From Acanthaster planci (taxonomy: Eukaryota > Echinodermata > Asteroidea > Valvatida > Acanthasteridae), in assembly GCF_001949145.1 (NCBI RefSeq), contig NW_019091362.1:10955021-10990590 (forward strand): a DNA stretch of 35,570 nucleotides. Direction: 5' to 3'. The translations under genes and the position numbers were made by a program. Position 1 is the stretch's first letter; the number at the start of each line of letters is the position of its first letter. Shown here piece by piece: positions 1 to 8,870 of the stretch. A model generated the notes under the pieces. The model was not told the DNA's origin. It did not search any database and saw only the letters and a list, made by a program, of their open reading frames with translations.

Positions 1-560
1 TACTGCATTGCATGAATATGTACAGTCACTTCAAATTGCCCGACTAAAAGGTACAAACAAAAAGGTATCCATAAGGTTTCCTTCTTGTATGATACTTTCT
101 CATTAGAGTGTTCATGATATTCTTCACCATTCACAAGTAGAGAAATGTCAGGGAAAACTCGGCAAAACTGAAAAAAATCCCCTCTAAATTGTAGGCTTCA
201 CTTTCAACTTCTGACTCTGTTACTTTGGAGGTACTGGTAAGTGACAAAAATAGGCAAAAATTTGGCAGAAAATGGATTTTTATAGAGTGCAAGTTAGCAA
301 AAGGGACTTTTGAGTGTTTAAATTCTAATCGGCCAGAAAGGTCACGCAAAGTGTCCTCATAAGTCATTACACTGACAACTCGGTTACTGCTCCTGTGGTC
401 TCAGTAAAATTTTCCCCTCTCCAAAGTCCAAGAGCAGACAGTGGTCACATTTTTTCATTTTACCATTGGCTTGGTAAAACCGTTCGGAAAAAAACGTCCA
501 TTGCCAACATGGCTTTAAAAGGTTTGGAACACTCAGTTACCGGTAAGAAAAAAATCAGGC
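1..560. other. Unassigned AT-rich non-coding sequence
   Basis: No exon, repeat or RNA gene is recognisable here. Open frames on both strands are short and have no family resemblance. The palindromic TACATG words that dominate the following 4.7 kb are absent or nearly absent, so the stretch marks the left edge of the dense zone. It is probably intronic or 5'-flanking to the alpha-catulin gene, but that depends on where the first exon lies. Confidence 0.5.
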
Positions 561-2295
561 CCACCTGGGCCAACGTACCTATGAATGTTACCATGTATGG
601 GTACATGTATGTTCATTGTACACATACATGTACATGACGATCATCACACGTATTTGTACATGTACCGGTAGGTTTGTATTTTTTCAGTTTGAAATGACTA
701 ATGTGGACAGTGCAAATTTAAAAAAAAAAAGCACCCCCCAAAAAGAATAACGGGTGTGCTGTTCTATTATTTTCCCCTTAATACGTACATGTAATATGTG
801 CACACATACATGTACATGTACATGTGTGTACATATTATGCACTGGGTAGTCAGTACAAATGTGAGCAATCCCAAACATCTCCAATTTAATATCCTAACTG
901 GACCTTGCTTAAAACCAAACATGTACATAATGTATGCAGTAATATCAGGCACCCTCCCTGCTGCCTGTTATGAGCCAAAAGAGAATATTTTTTGCCCCAG
1001 TGCACAAAAATGGCCTTGTCACACGCATGCATGAGCACCCCTAAGCGGATGTAATGACCAACTCCAGGAATGGATGGTAGATGGGGATTACAGTTTACTG
1101 GTGCATCTGCTGTACGGTATTGGCTATAGAGGATTTTCAGTCACATGATTTTTTGATGGTCAGCTTTCAATTTACAAAGTGTCTCAACACTCTGGCATAC
1201 CAGAACGTGAAATTTCCAATAGGTATTCAGTACACAGATTGGAAAAATGCATGCGCCTCCATAGACATGGTATGCTTCCTGAAATGCCTTTGCCTCTCAA
1301 GTTGCATCACATGAAAAACCTCTATACGGACATGTTTTCAGACGATGTTTGTAGTCCTCTCCAATGAAGAGAATATCTCTGCCAATTCTACAGACCATAA
1401 GGGCTTTAGGCTTTTTGACTATCGGCACATGACATGTATCGGTACCTCATAACTGCACCAAATATGATGTCAGCATCACCAAGTAACTATTTTCTGTCAC
1501 CCGTCTCGTTCACATGTACATGTGGCTCACTGTCCACACAGTATCAGCATGTTAAAAATGATGCACTAGTACCTGTACATACACGTACATGTATGTACAT
1601 TGTAGGCCTACATGTACATGTACAGTGTACATTATGTTTACAGTACATCTTTACGTAAATTGTGTATAGAAAAACCCAAATAGTTCAAATACTGGTACAT
1701 GTACATCAGATGTACAGGGTGTACACGTACATGTATGTATGTACATGTACGTGTACCAGCACATGTACATGTATGCACCTGTTCATATGTACATGTACAT
1801 CTCAGTATACAGTACATGTACTGTACATGAACAGTGGCATACATGTGGAGGTACAGATAAGTCCATTCAGAGTACAACATGTATTTTGTACAGTCTACAT
1901 GTACCGGGTACATGTACCAGTATCGGTCTACATGTATGTGCACATACACTGTAAATTGGTAAATGCACTTGTGGTTGTCTTGCTTCTGGACACAAGTTCC
2001 CATACCCCGGTATGTGTATTGTGGAAATTCCACTCTTGCATTTAAGGCTGTCTCTGCACTTTTGTTCAGTTCCAATTAAACCATGGCACCAGACCGTGAT
2101 TATCTTTACAGGGTTGAACATTATTTTGACAACTTTAATTTTCCTGTGCAGTGACGCAGAATTAATTGATGTACCTTAGTCATTTATTCTGTAACATTGT
2201 AGATGTACGGTATAGGGTATGCCTGCAGCCTGACAGATGATGATGCCTTGAAAGCTATGTACATGTATGTCTGTGTAATGGGCGTTGCATGTATG

Positions 2296-2317
2296 GTACA
2301 TGTACCGGTACATGTAC
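2296..2317. repeat. Perfect 22-bp palindrome centred on ACCGGT
   Basis: The half-site GTACATGTACC is followed at once by its exact reverse complement, with no spacer. The same 22-base palindrome occurs again at 8157-8178, almost 6 kb away. The centre is ACCGGT, which contains a CpG. Such a site could form a small cruciform or bind a dimeric factor; neither is shown by the sequence. Confidence 0.9.
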
Positions 2318-2602
2318 ATTATGTCTGCGATTTTGAATTTCAAAAAATTTACACTACCAGGTACTGGTACAGTACATGTACCTGTACCGTAGTTAGAAAG
2401 CTTGTAGGCCCCCTACACCATGCATACTACTACACATGGCGGTACTGAATCACTTATTAGATCAGTGTACACCAGACTGGGTGTAAATTACTAGTCCCGA
2501 CATGTTCTTGAACAGACATTGTACATACATGTGTACCTGTACATGTGCTGTGAACATACTACGTGTACATGTACCTTACGGGTACATGTACATGTGCACG
2601 TA

Positions 2603-2630
2603 GTACCAGTGCATGTACATGCACTGGTAC
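2603..2630. repeat. Perfect 28-bp spacer-free palindrome
   Basis: The half-site GTACCAGTGCATGT is followed directly by its exact reverse complement ACATGCACTGGTAC. The centre is the GCATGTACATGC member of the TACATG lattice, but the outer CCAGTG/CACTGG arms are not part of the usual motif. The symmetry therefore extends beyond the repeat unit itself. Confidence 0.92.
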
Positions 2631-3990
2631 AGGGTACCGGTATGTTAACTGAGCCATGATGCTGTGAATAATGGAAATCATACATTTGAATATACATTGA
2701 ACTTGCCAGCCATGATTGGTGAACATGGATGCGAACCACTACTGGTATAAATGCAATTTCAGCTCTAGAAAGATTCCCCTCTTGCATTAATATTTCATGC
2801 ATGTGCATGTCCATGTACATGTCCATGCCAGCAAGGTTCAGTGCCCTACAAACCCAAAGCTGATTCAATTAGATGGAGCAGCTAGGGTATAGTGCACGTC
2901 CCAGGTCAGGGTAAGGAATCCTACACCAAGCCATTGGTAATGAATCCTAGGCTATTTTGCCGTCCCCAGAGCCCTTGCTCCAGCTTTTTTCTCTTCAAAA
3001 CCAGTATATTTTTGTGTTCCACCGACATACACATTAGTCGGTCAGTTTGGACCAGTACCGTGAGCCTGCAGGGTACAACAGAAGCTGCACAGCTTGAGAT
3101 GGAGGATTAATCTGCAAGACCCCAAGGCAAAGAGATACCTGTACGTGTCCTCATGCAGGCTGTAGGATACCTGCTGATGAGGGCCTTTCTAGTCTATCAC
3201 CACTAGTTCATTATAAAACAAAATGGATTGCAGGGGTGCATACAAGTAAATTCAGAGTTGTATGAGTACAACTCATGTCTAATATCAGAAACAACATTCA
3301 GATGACAAAACATACACGTAATTTGGTGTACTGTATGTTTAATGTGAACTTTGCTGTGTAGCCCTTGGTTATGAGAAATTTACACTTTGTATAATTCTTT
3401 TGATTTACATTATGTACCGGATATGTGTACATGCACAGTTCATTCTCCATGTACATGTAAGTACAGCATATCACAGGGTAGCACATGTACATGTACCTAT
3501 TTTGCACACATTGTACATATAATGCAGTTTGTAGAGGGTACATGTAAATGTACATGTATGTGTAAATGTGCATGTGCATGTGTAAATTTCATAATCAAGC
3601 TTTTTTTGTGTGTTACAGTTGCAAAGTGACCGACCCAACAGTGGAGTCATTTTTTGTTATGGAATGCACATACAAATGTACATCTACATGTATGTGTATG
3701 GACCACACTGTACTTGTACTCTTACATGTGTACATAGACGTGTTACTTTACGTACATGTAGGTACATGTACCTGTACATTGTACATGTGTACACTGTACA
3801 GGTACTGATACATGCACACCTTGAATTTATAAAATGAATCACTGACACACCAGGAACATGTGTGTACTGAAGTTGTTTAAATTTTGTTGGTGGTTTTAAT
3901 GCAAGTTTTTACTTGTCTTCACACACCAACATTATACCGAACTTCACATGTACAATGTACGGGTACTTTGTGTATATGTTCAATACATAT

Positions 3991-4010
3991 GCAGACGCAG
4001 ACGCAGACGC
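3991..4010 (+). repeat. (GCAGAC)n microsatellite, about three units
   Basis: Three complete GCAGAC hexamers followed by a partial unit, set inside TACATG-rich sequence. It is a short simple repeat, likely length-variable between individuals. Confidence 0.85.
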
Positions 4011-5270
4011 ATGTGTACATGTGTTCAGTGATTGTACGGGGTATACAGTGTACAAATTATAATCACTGATTAGTTTTACAGTGCATTGAGTAAATTGGTT
4101 ACATTATTTTTGGTCTTGCAGTATGTCACATGTGCTGTCTAATTCAGGTGGCCGCTCCCTAGTGTACATGTACTTCACAAGGAGCCACAAAACCATGGGG
4201 TTTAATGGTCATCACAGTAAGTGAAAGCACATACACATGTATGCTCATGTACAATACTAGTACATGCACACCCAGCTTTTTGAATATCAGTCATACTGAT
4301 AGTCCCTTTTGCATTCGCCACAGATGACATGAGGTGATTCACTGTTGAGCTAATAAGAAATTATAACATGCTTTTGAAAACAAGTTGGCTTTGTACAGAC
4401 ATTCCACCCTAAATGAGCGTCTGTGTTTACATTGTACATGTACGTATGATGAATCTGTGCCTTTGCTGTGCGCTGATCGCCTTTCGGGTGATGATGCATC
4501 TTGTGGCATTCTCTCCTCTCATTCTGAGTGAATTGCATCAATTCGTACCCCCCCTCCGTACTCCATTTCGGCCCATTCAGCTAGCCTGAGCGACTTGACC
4601 GATTACAGGTTGAGTCATCTGTCCATGCCCAGTCTGTCGCTGGAGCTAATTTGCTGAATGGAATCAGCTTCCTTGCCAGTGAGAGAGCAGTGAATCTTTC
4701 TGCCAACTGATAAGGCTTTGTGCGGTAATATCTTATTTTGTGTGTTCTTTTCAGGCTTTTTGAAAGGGAGTTGGCGGGACAGACTTGCGGTATGGCATGT
4801 ACAGGGTATGGTATACATGTACATGTACATGTACACATGTACATCGTACATGTAACCCCATGAGTTGTTCTGTAGGTACTGGTACTTTGCCGAATTCTAG
4901 AGCATGTAGGCAGAATTTCAATTCATCCAACAACAATCAAGGAAGAAGCCTGCCAGCTGACTGAACATGTATATAATCAATACATTAATTTAATGTAGAA
5001 TCCCTCAAAACATTCAACAGATGTCACCCACTGTCACATTTGCCCCTTTCTATGCATTTACATTCAGCAGGGAGAATACAAACTTTGTATTACTTTGTAC
5101 ATTGGCACATTGAGTGCATTTGGTTGCTTTCAACAGTCAAGCTTTGTTGGAACATTTTAATAGATACCGGTACCCTTGCACATGTTGCATGTACACATAG
5201 TAGGTACATGAAGAATTTTGCACAAAAGTGAATTTTACAAGAATGGAGAAAACACACCCACTTAACTTTA

Positions 5271-5287
5271 TAATTAATTAATTAATT
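5271..5287. repeat. (TTAA)n simple repeat beside the transposon insertion site
   Basis: A 17-base TAATTAATTAATTAATT tract ends one base before the left 8-bp target duplication of the hAT-like element. An easily melted AT-rich tract is a plausible insertion context, but the juxtaposition may be chance. Confidence 0.85.
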
Positions 5288-5295
5288 GTACTGAG
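5288..5295 (+). repeat. Left target-site duplication of hAT-like element
   Basis: GTACTGAG lies immediately before the left terminus. It pairs with ATACTTAG after the right terminus (6648-6655), matching at 6 of 8 positions. Both copies have T at position 2 and A at position 7, the known hAT target pattern nTnnnnAn. The two mismatches would fit an old insertion. Confidence 0.6.
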
Positions 5296-6647
5296 TAGGC
5301 TTGGGCAGCTCTAGAATTCCTAGAGCCGGTTCCGGCTCCAGCCAAGAATTGCGATTCCGAGTTAGAACCGGCTCCCAATGATATAAAGAAAAACATAAGG
5401 TTTAATAAAGCACACTTAAAATCTGTTGCTGCCGCATCACACAGGTGCCACACACGCTTCAGAACAGCAAAATACTGGGTGTTGGTCTTTAGTGGGCTTT
5501 AAGATTATCCACAGTGGGTATTTTGAATTTTATTTTCACCTCTTCGTAGACTGTAGTCATGGTTGGAATAAATCTGCAACATACATGTACATGTACAACC
5601 ATGGCACAACTGAGCACTGCTTCCTCCTGCAGTATTTTCCATTAAACGTTCATGTATATTCATTTAATAATCCAATCAGAACAACAACCGATTCGCCGTT
5701 GTCTAAGTACGTGTAACTTTACCCATGGAATTGTCGACCATGCTGTGACACTTAACGTATGGGCTGGATCACGTGAACGTATTGAACATGTAGCAACATA
5801 TCGTAAATGGCCATGAACCATAAACTGGTCATTCGTCCACAGTGGGTGCATCTAACTCCAATATGTCCGCTACAAAAGCAGTACCAGTGCCCGGGTCCAT
5901 CTATGGAACTGGCTCTGCGCTATCGCCTGTCAAGTGAGAAGTTGAGAGCCGGGACTATGATATGAATATCACCCCCAACTATTCTGTGAATGCCGAGGTG
6001 CGCAGGACTCTAACGTATCATACAAGTTCGGGCAATGGCTAGGCTTCTCAACCGCTCAACTATTTTGCCTGGTGTCATACATGTATAAGCGAAAAGTACA
6101 GACACGTCACACACAAGTACCCGGCAAAATTCGCAAATGTTGAATTCACAGCAAACATGTACACGTAAAACAGTCTTCAAGCTTCAGGCCGTCATATTTG
6201 GCCGTTTCCCAATACTCAACTTCAGCTCTTGTTAGGCTTCAACTGTGCCTGACTTTGAAGCTGTAAGCGCAATAATGAGTCTACAGTAACAGTGCCGCAA
6301 AACATCAAATATGATGCAAGAAAGCCAAAAATTACAGTAAGCCATTAATTTAAATGCTTCAGGCCCACAATCAGGGATTGGTTTTGGGGACGAAGTCTGA
6401 AACTCAGACGGAGACAAAGTTGAGTATTGGCAAATGACCAAAGTTCCGCTTTGCACGCCATGCAATAACCAGTGTGGTTTGGTACCCAGGGTATTTTACA
6501 GTTTATTTGTGTACGCATTTTCTACGCACTCTTGGAATGTGGAACGGCCGATGGTGGGTACCCAGTTCTTCACAAAAGCGGAGCTGCCAACTCCGATTCT
6601 TTTTGGAACTGCGATTCCACTCGGAACCGGGCCAACCCGTAAGCCTA
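5296..6647. mobile_element. Non-autonomous hAT-like DNA transposon (about 1.35 kb)
   Basis: The left end starts TAGGCTTGGGC and the right end, read on the other strand, starts TAGGCTTACGGG; the outer seven bases are identical. Just inside both ends are clustered GGTTCCGG, GCGATTCC and GGAACCGG words (about 5326-5374 and 6590-6634), like the subterminal repeats hAT transposases bind. The flanks are 8-bp imperfect duplications of hAT type. No transposase, zinc finger or C-terminal dimerisation segment is recognisable inside, and all frames are broken, so it would depend on a relative elsewhere. The termini are short and the internal sequence is unknown to me, so family assignment rests on ends plus target duplication. 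Confidence 0.65.
6209..6430. repeat. Inverted repeat nested inside the hAT-like element
   Basis: CCAATACTCAACT at 6209-6221 is matched by its exact reverse complement AGTTGAGTATTGG at 6418-6430. Looser similarity continues outward (GTCATATTTGGCC versus the complement of GGCAAATGACC). The arrangement suggests a small foldback or MITE about 0.25 kb long inside the larger element, or just internal symmetry of the transposon. No clear target duplication was found. Confidence 0.45.
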
Positions 6648-6655
6648 ATACTTAG
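6648..6655 (+). repeat. Right target-site duplication of hAT-like element
   Basis: ATACTTAG follows the right terminus ...AAGCCTA. It is the partner of GTACTGAG at 5288-5295 and keeps the T at position 2 and A at position 7 expected for hAT insertions. Confidence 0.6.
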
Positions 6656-7080
6656 CAATTTAAATTCTTTTTGAATTCAAATTTTTGGAGTCCTCAAGAT
6701 ATACCGGTACTGGTGCATGAATGCCTTTGTTTGTATGCAAAGTGAAGAACGCTGTACAGATTAGTCTTGCAATTGAATCTGTGATGTCACTACATGTAGC
6801 TCAGTGCTCTTGCTTTTGGTACAAATAACTTCAACCAGAATTGATTGGTCATTGGCTTCACTGATGATGCCTCCCCAGTCTAGCATGATTCCTTCTATCA
6901 CACTTTCCCATATCACTGAGGTTTTTCTCCCCTTCCCTCTCCCCCAGGGAGTTTAGTGAGGCAGCTTGGGGATTTTGATGAATAGGGTGATTAGCAGATC
7001 AACTTGAATTGCATCTGAGAGCAGAATGAAAAGTTCAGAGTCAGCCTTGGTGTATTATAATTATTGAATACCAAACTGCT
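6656..7080. other. Unassigned non-coding sequence
   Basis: Ordinary sequence between the hAT-like element and the degenerate tandem repeat. It holds a pyrimidine-rich patch near 6925-6946 but no exon-like frame with splice sites. I see nothing else in it. Confidence 0.5.
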
Positions 7081-7420
7081 ACAACTATTGAAAACACTAC
7101 ACTAAGGCTTTGGCAGATCAGGCTGTCATAATTTTTTCCAGACTTGCCAGTGGTATCGTCTGCCATCATTGCCAATGAAATATCACATTGAATGTGTATC
7201 AAACTGTCATTGCAAATTGAAAAATGCAGAAAAAATCTTCTGCAGATCTGAGTGTCTGTCATTTTCCCAGACTTCCCAGTTGCGTGTCAGTATTGCCAAT
7301 AAAATTATTGCCAATAAAATTAGCTTAATGAATGCCAGACACACTACAAATTGAAAAAAAAAAGCTACAGGTTGGAAGTCACCTCTTTTTGTGGACTTCC
7401 CAGTTGAATGCCTGTCAGTT
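7081..7420 (+). repeat. Degenerate tandem repeat, period about 131-134 bp, nearly three copies
   Basis: Three anchor blocks recur in order. CAA(CT)ATTGAAAA occurs near 7082, 7213 and 7347. GATC-GTCAT...CCAGACTT-CCAGT occurs near 7117 and 7244, with a shortened GGACTTCCCAGTTG form near 7391. The copies differ by many substitutions and indels, so the duplication is old. It is not coding and no known satellite is recognised. Confidence 0.6.
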
Positions 7421-7567
7421 AAAAATCAGGGAAAGAGTCTCTTGTGAACTCGTAAACCTCCTGCCTCATTGGATCAAATGTAATGACAGAGAAACTGCTG
7501 ACATGTGGCTTTGTTCCCAAAGGATGTGCTGTTTACTAGGAGCTGATCTCCAATTTCTTCTGTAGCT
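7421..7567. other. Unassigned spacer
   Basis: Short non-coding stretch between the degenerate tandem repeat and the 40-bp duplication. Nothing recognisable. Confidence 0.4.
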
Positions 7568-7654
7568 GAACAACTAGTACCCCTACGTAGGTGTGCTTTG
7601 GAAGGAACGAACAACTAGTGCCCCTAGGTACATGTAGGTGTGCTTTGGAAGGAA
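7568..7654 (+). repeat. Recent tandem duplication, 40 and 46 bp copies differing by a GTACAT block
   Basis: Copy 1 (7568-7607) and copy 2 (7609-7654) both read GAACAACTAGT...CCCCTA...GTAGGTGTGCTTTGGAAGGAA, with only two substitutions. Copy 2 has six extra bases in the middle (CCCCTAGGTACATGTAGG against CCCCTACGTAGG). The extra block creates a TACATGTA word absent from copy 1, so it records a gain or loss of the window's dominant motif. Confidence 0.85.
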
Positions 7655-8156
7655 TATTTGTAATGGCACAGAAAAAGATCTGTTCCATGAATAACCTCTG
7701 GCAGAAAGACCTAAACAGGATTTGCCATTAATCATACAGACAGTCTCTAATGTCAGTTCCCCTGGTGGTGATAGTGTGCCTGCATAGGCAAGTAGAGAGT
7801 GGGCAAGGAGCCCTGCTTCACCTGGGGTAACCTTCTCCCCCAACTCCCCCTTTAAAAAGGAAGGTACAACAGTAGGCCAGAATTCAGGCCTGATTGAATC
7901 CAGCCTCAAGTGATTCTGCTGTGCTGATTTCCCAGTGGCTTTGGACATCTGGTGAACGACTCCTGCATCACAAGTGGGTCCTTTCTTGTCCTGGCTTGTC
8001 TTAAGGGGGAGACAGTTGGCGGCTCAGGTAGTATGTGTGTGTATGATGTACCATATTCTAAAAAGTTGAGAGGAAGGTTAACTTTTTTTGTTTTATTTGT
8101 GCCCAAATTTAAAGTGGATGGTTGTGGTTGGGATTTGGGAACATGTAGATACCCCA
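7655..8156. other. Unassigned non-coding sequence
   Basis: No recognisable exon or repeat. A C-rich pyrimidine patch lies near 7828-7852. The TACATG motif is essentially missing until the array that begins at 8157. Confidence 0.4.
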
Positions 8157-8212
8157 GTACATGTACCGGTACATGTACATGTATATGTACAGATTTATGT
8201 ACATGTACTTAA
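8157..8212. repeat. TACATG array starting with the 22-bp ACCGGT palindrome
   Basis: The first 22 bases (8157-8178) are the same perfect palindrome as at 2296-2317, followed by further TACATG, TATGTACA and ATGTACATGT words. The array ends about 50 bases before the 3' end of the LINE fragment. Confidence 0.85.
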
Positions 8213-8264
8213 TCTATGTAAATATAATGCCTTGCATTTCTTGAGAAAATTGATGGACAAAATT

Positions 8265-8870
8265 ATTTGTTTTATTTTATTACACTTTTCCACTGGCTAT
8301 TAAACCAAAACATTAAATACAATGAAAACATATACATAAAACAATTGACATGGCACAACAACAAACAGGTGACGGCTATAAAAAAGAATATGCTTAAAAC
8401 ACCAGAGAATGGCAAGATGGAACAGGTGACCAGCACCTCTACAGAGCCATCCTACCACATGACAACCCCCCTCCCGCAAAAAAGAGCAAATATGAGGTGG
8501 AAAAGACAGGTAGAAAATAAACCCAAAAATAAATAAAAGTGGGAATTTATTAATATCTGCAGCCAGCACAGCGATAGCTGGACACCCAAGTACATACATT
8601 ATTAGATTCTAAGCTAGAGCTGAACTTTGTTTTGTAAAATTCCCAAATTTTGGTCTTGAAGGATGAAAATGAAGAATCTGATCTGTATGCAGAAGGAAGT
8701 TGGTTCCAAGTGTTAACAATAGGCTGAAAATAAAAGGCTTTGTGAGACTCAGAATTACAACGGGGAATGGATAAATTAAATGGATCAGAAGATAGTCTTG
8801 TAGTAGGCTGGCCCTGGTTAAAATCAAACTGGACAAAATTATCAAAAGTCGTGTCATAATGACCAGCCTT
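8265..8870 (-). mobile_element. 3' end of a non-LTR retrotransposon (LINE), truncated
   Basis: On the minus strand a frame ending at 8550 carries the usual C-terminal tail of LINE reverse-transcriptase proteins. It reads about DPFNLSIPRCNSE, then KAFYFQPIVNTWNQLP (WNQLP at 8694-8708), then FSSFKTKIWEFYKTKF, and finally a Cys-containing end CTWVSSYRCAGC (8559-8594). This follows the known pattern of Pro-rich/Phe-Phe, W-N-x-L-P, S-x-x-x-F-K and a short Cys tail. About 280 bases of 3' UTR follow, ending in overlapping AATAAA words near 8270-8281. The catalytic polymerase motifs are absent: this is a 5'-truncated copy. CR1/L2/Crack-like is my best guess. The body lacks TACATG words although both flanks contain them. 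Confidence 0.72.

Larger units (their letters stand above)
570..5230. repeat. Dense zone of dispersed palindromic TACATG/TGTACA/TACCGGTA words
   Basis: Runs of TACATG, TGTACATG, ACATGTATG and ACCGGTAC recur every few tens of bases, with the highest density around 1510-1960, 2270-2650 and 3410-4270. They are not a simple tandem array: short arrays of 10 to 40 bases alternate with ordinary sequence. The core words are their own reverse complement, so every array is both a direct and an inverted repeat of every other. Most bases alternate pyrimidine and purine; ACCGGT is the exception. Open frames through the zone give Met-Tyr-Val-His-Cys-Thr peptides that only mirror the repeat and are not genes. 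I do not know a named family for this pattern. It could be a microsatellite-like process or a very old short interspersed unit. Confidence 0.8.

Noticed and set aside
1638-2121. Overlapping open frames on both strands with peptides rich in Met, Tyr, Val, His, Cys and Thr
   Set aside because: They are translations of TACATG/TGTACA repeats, which lack stop codons in several frames. There is no family resemblance and no splice context.
570-5230. CRISPR-like or regular tandem array
   Set aside because: Spacing is irregular, the repeat is far too short and self-complementary, and the DNA is eukaryotic.
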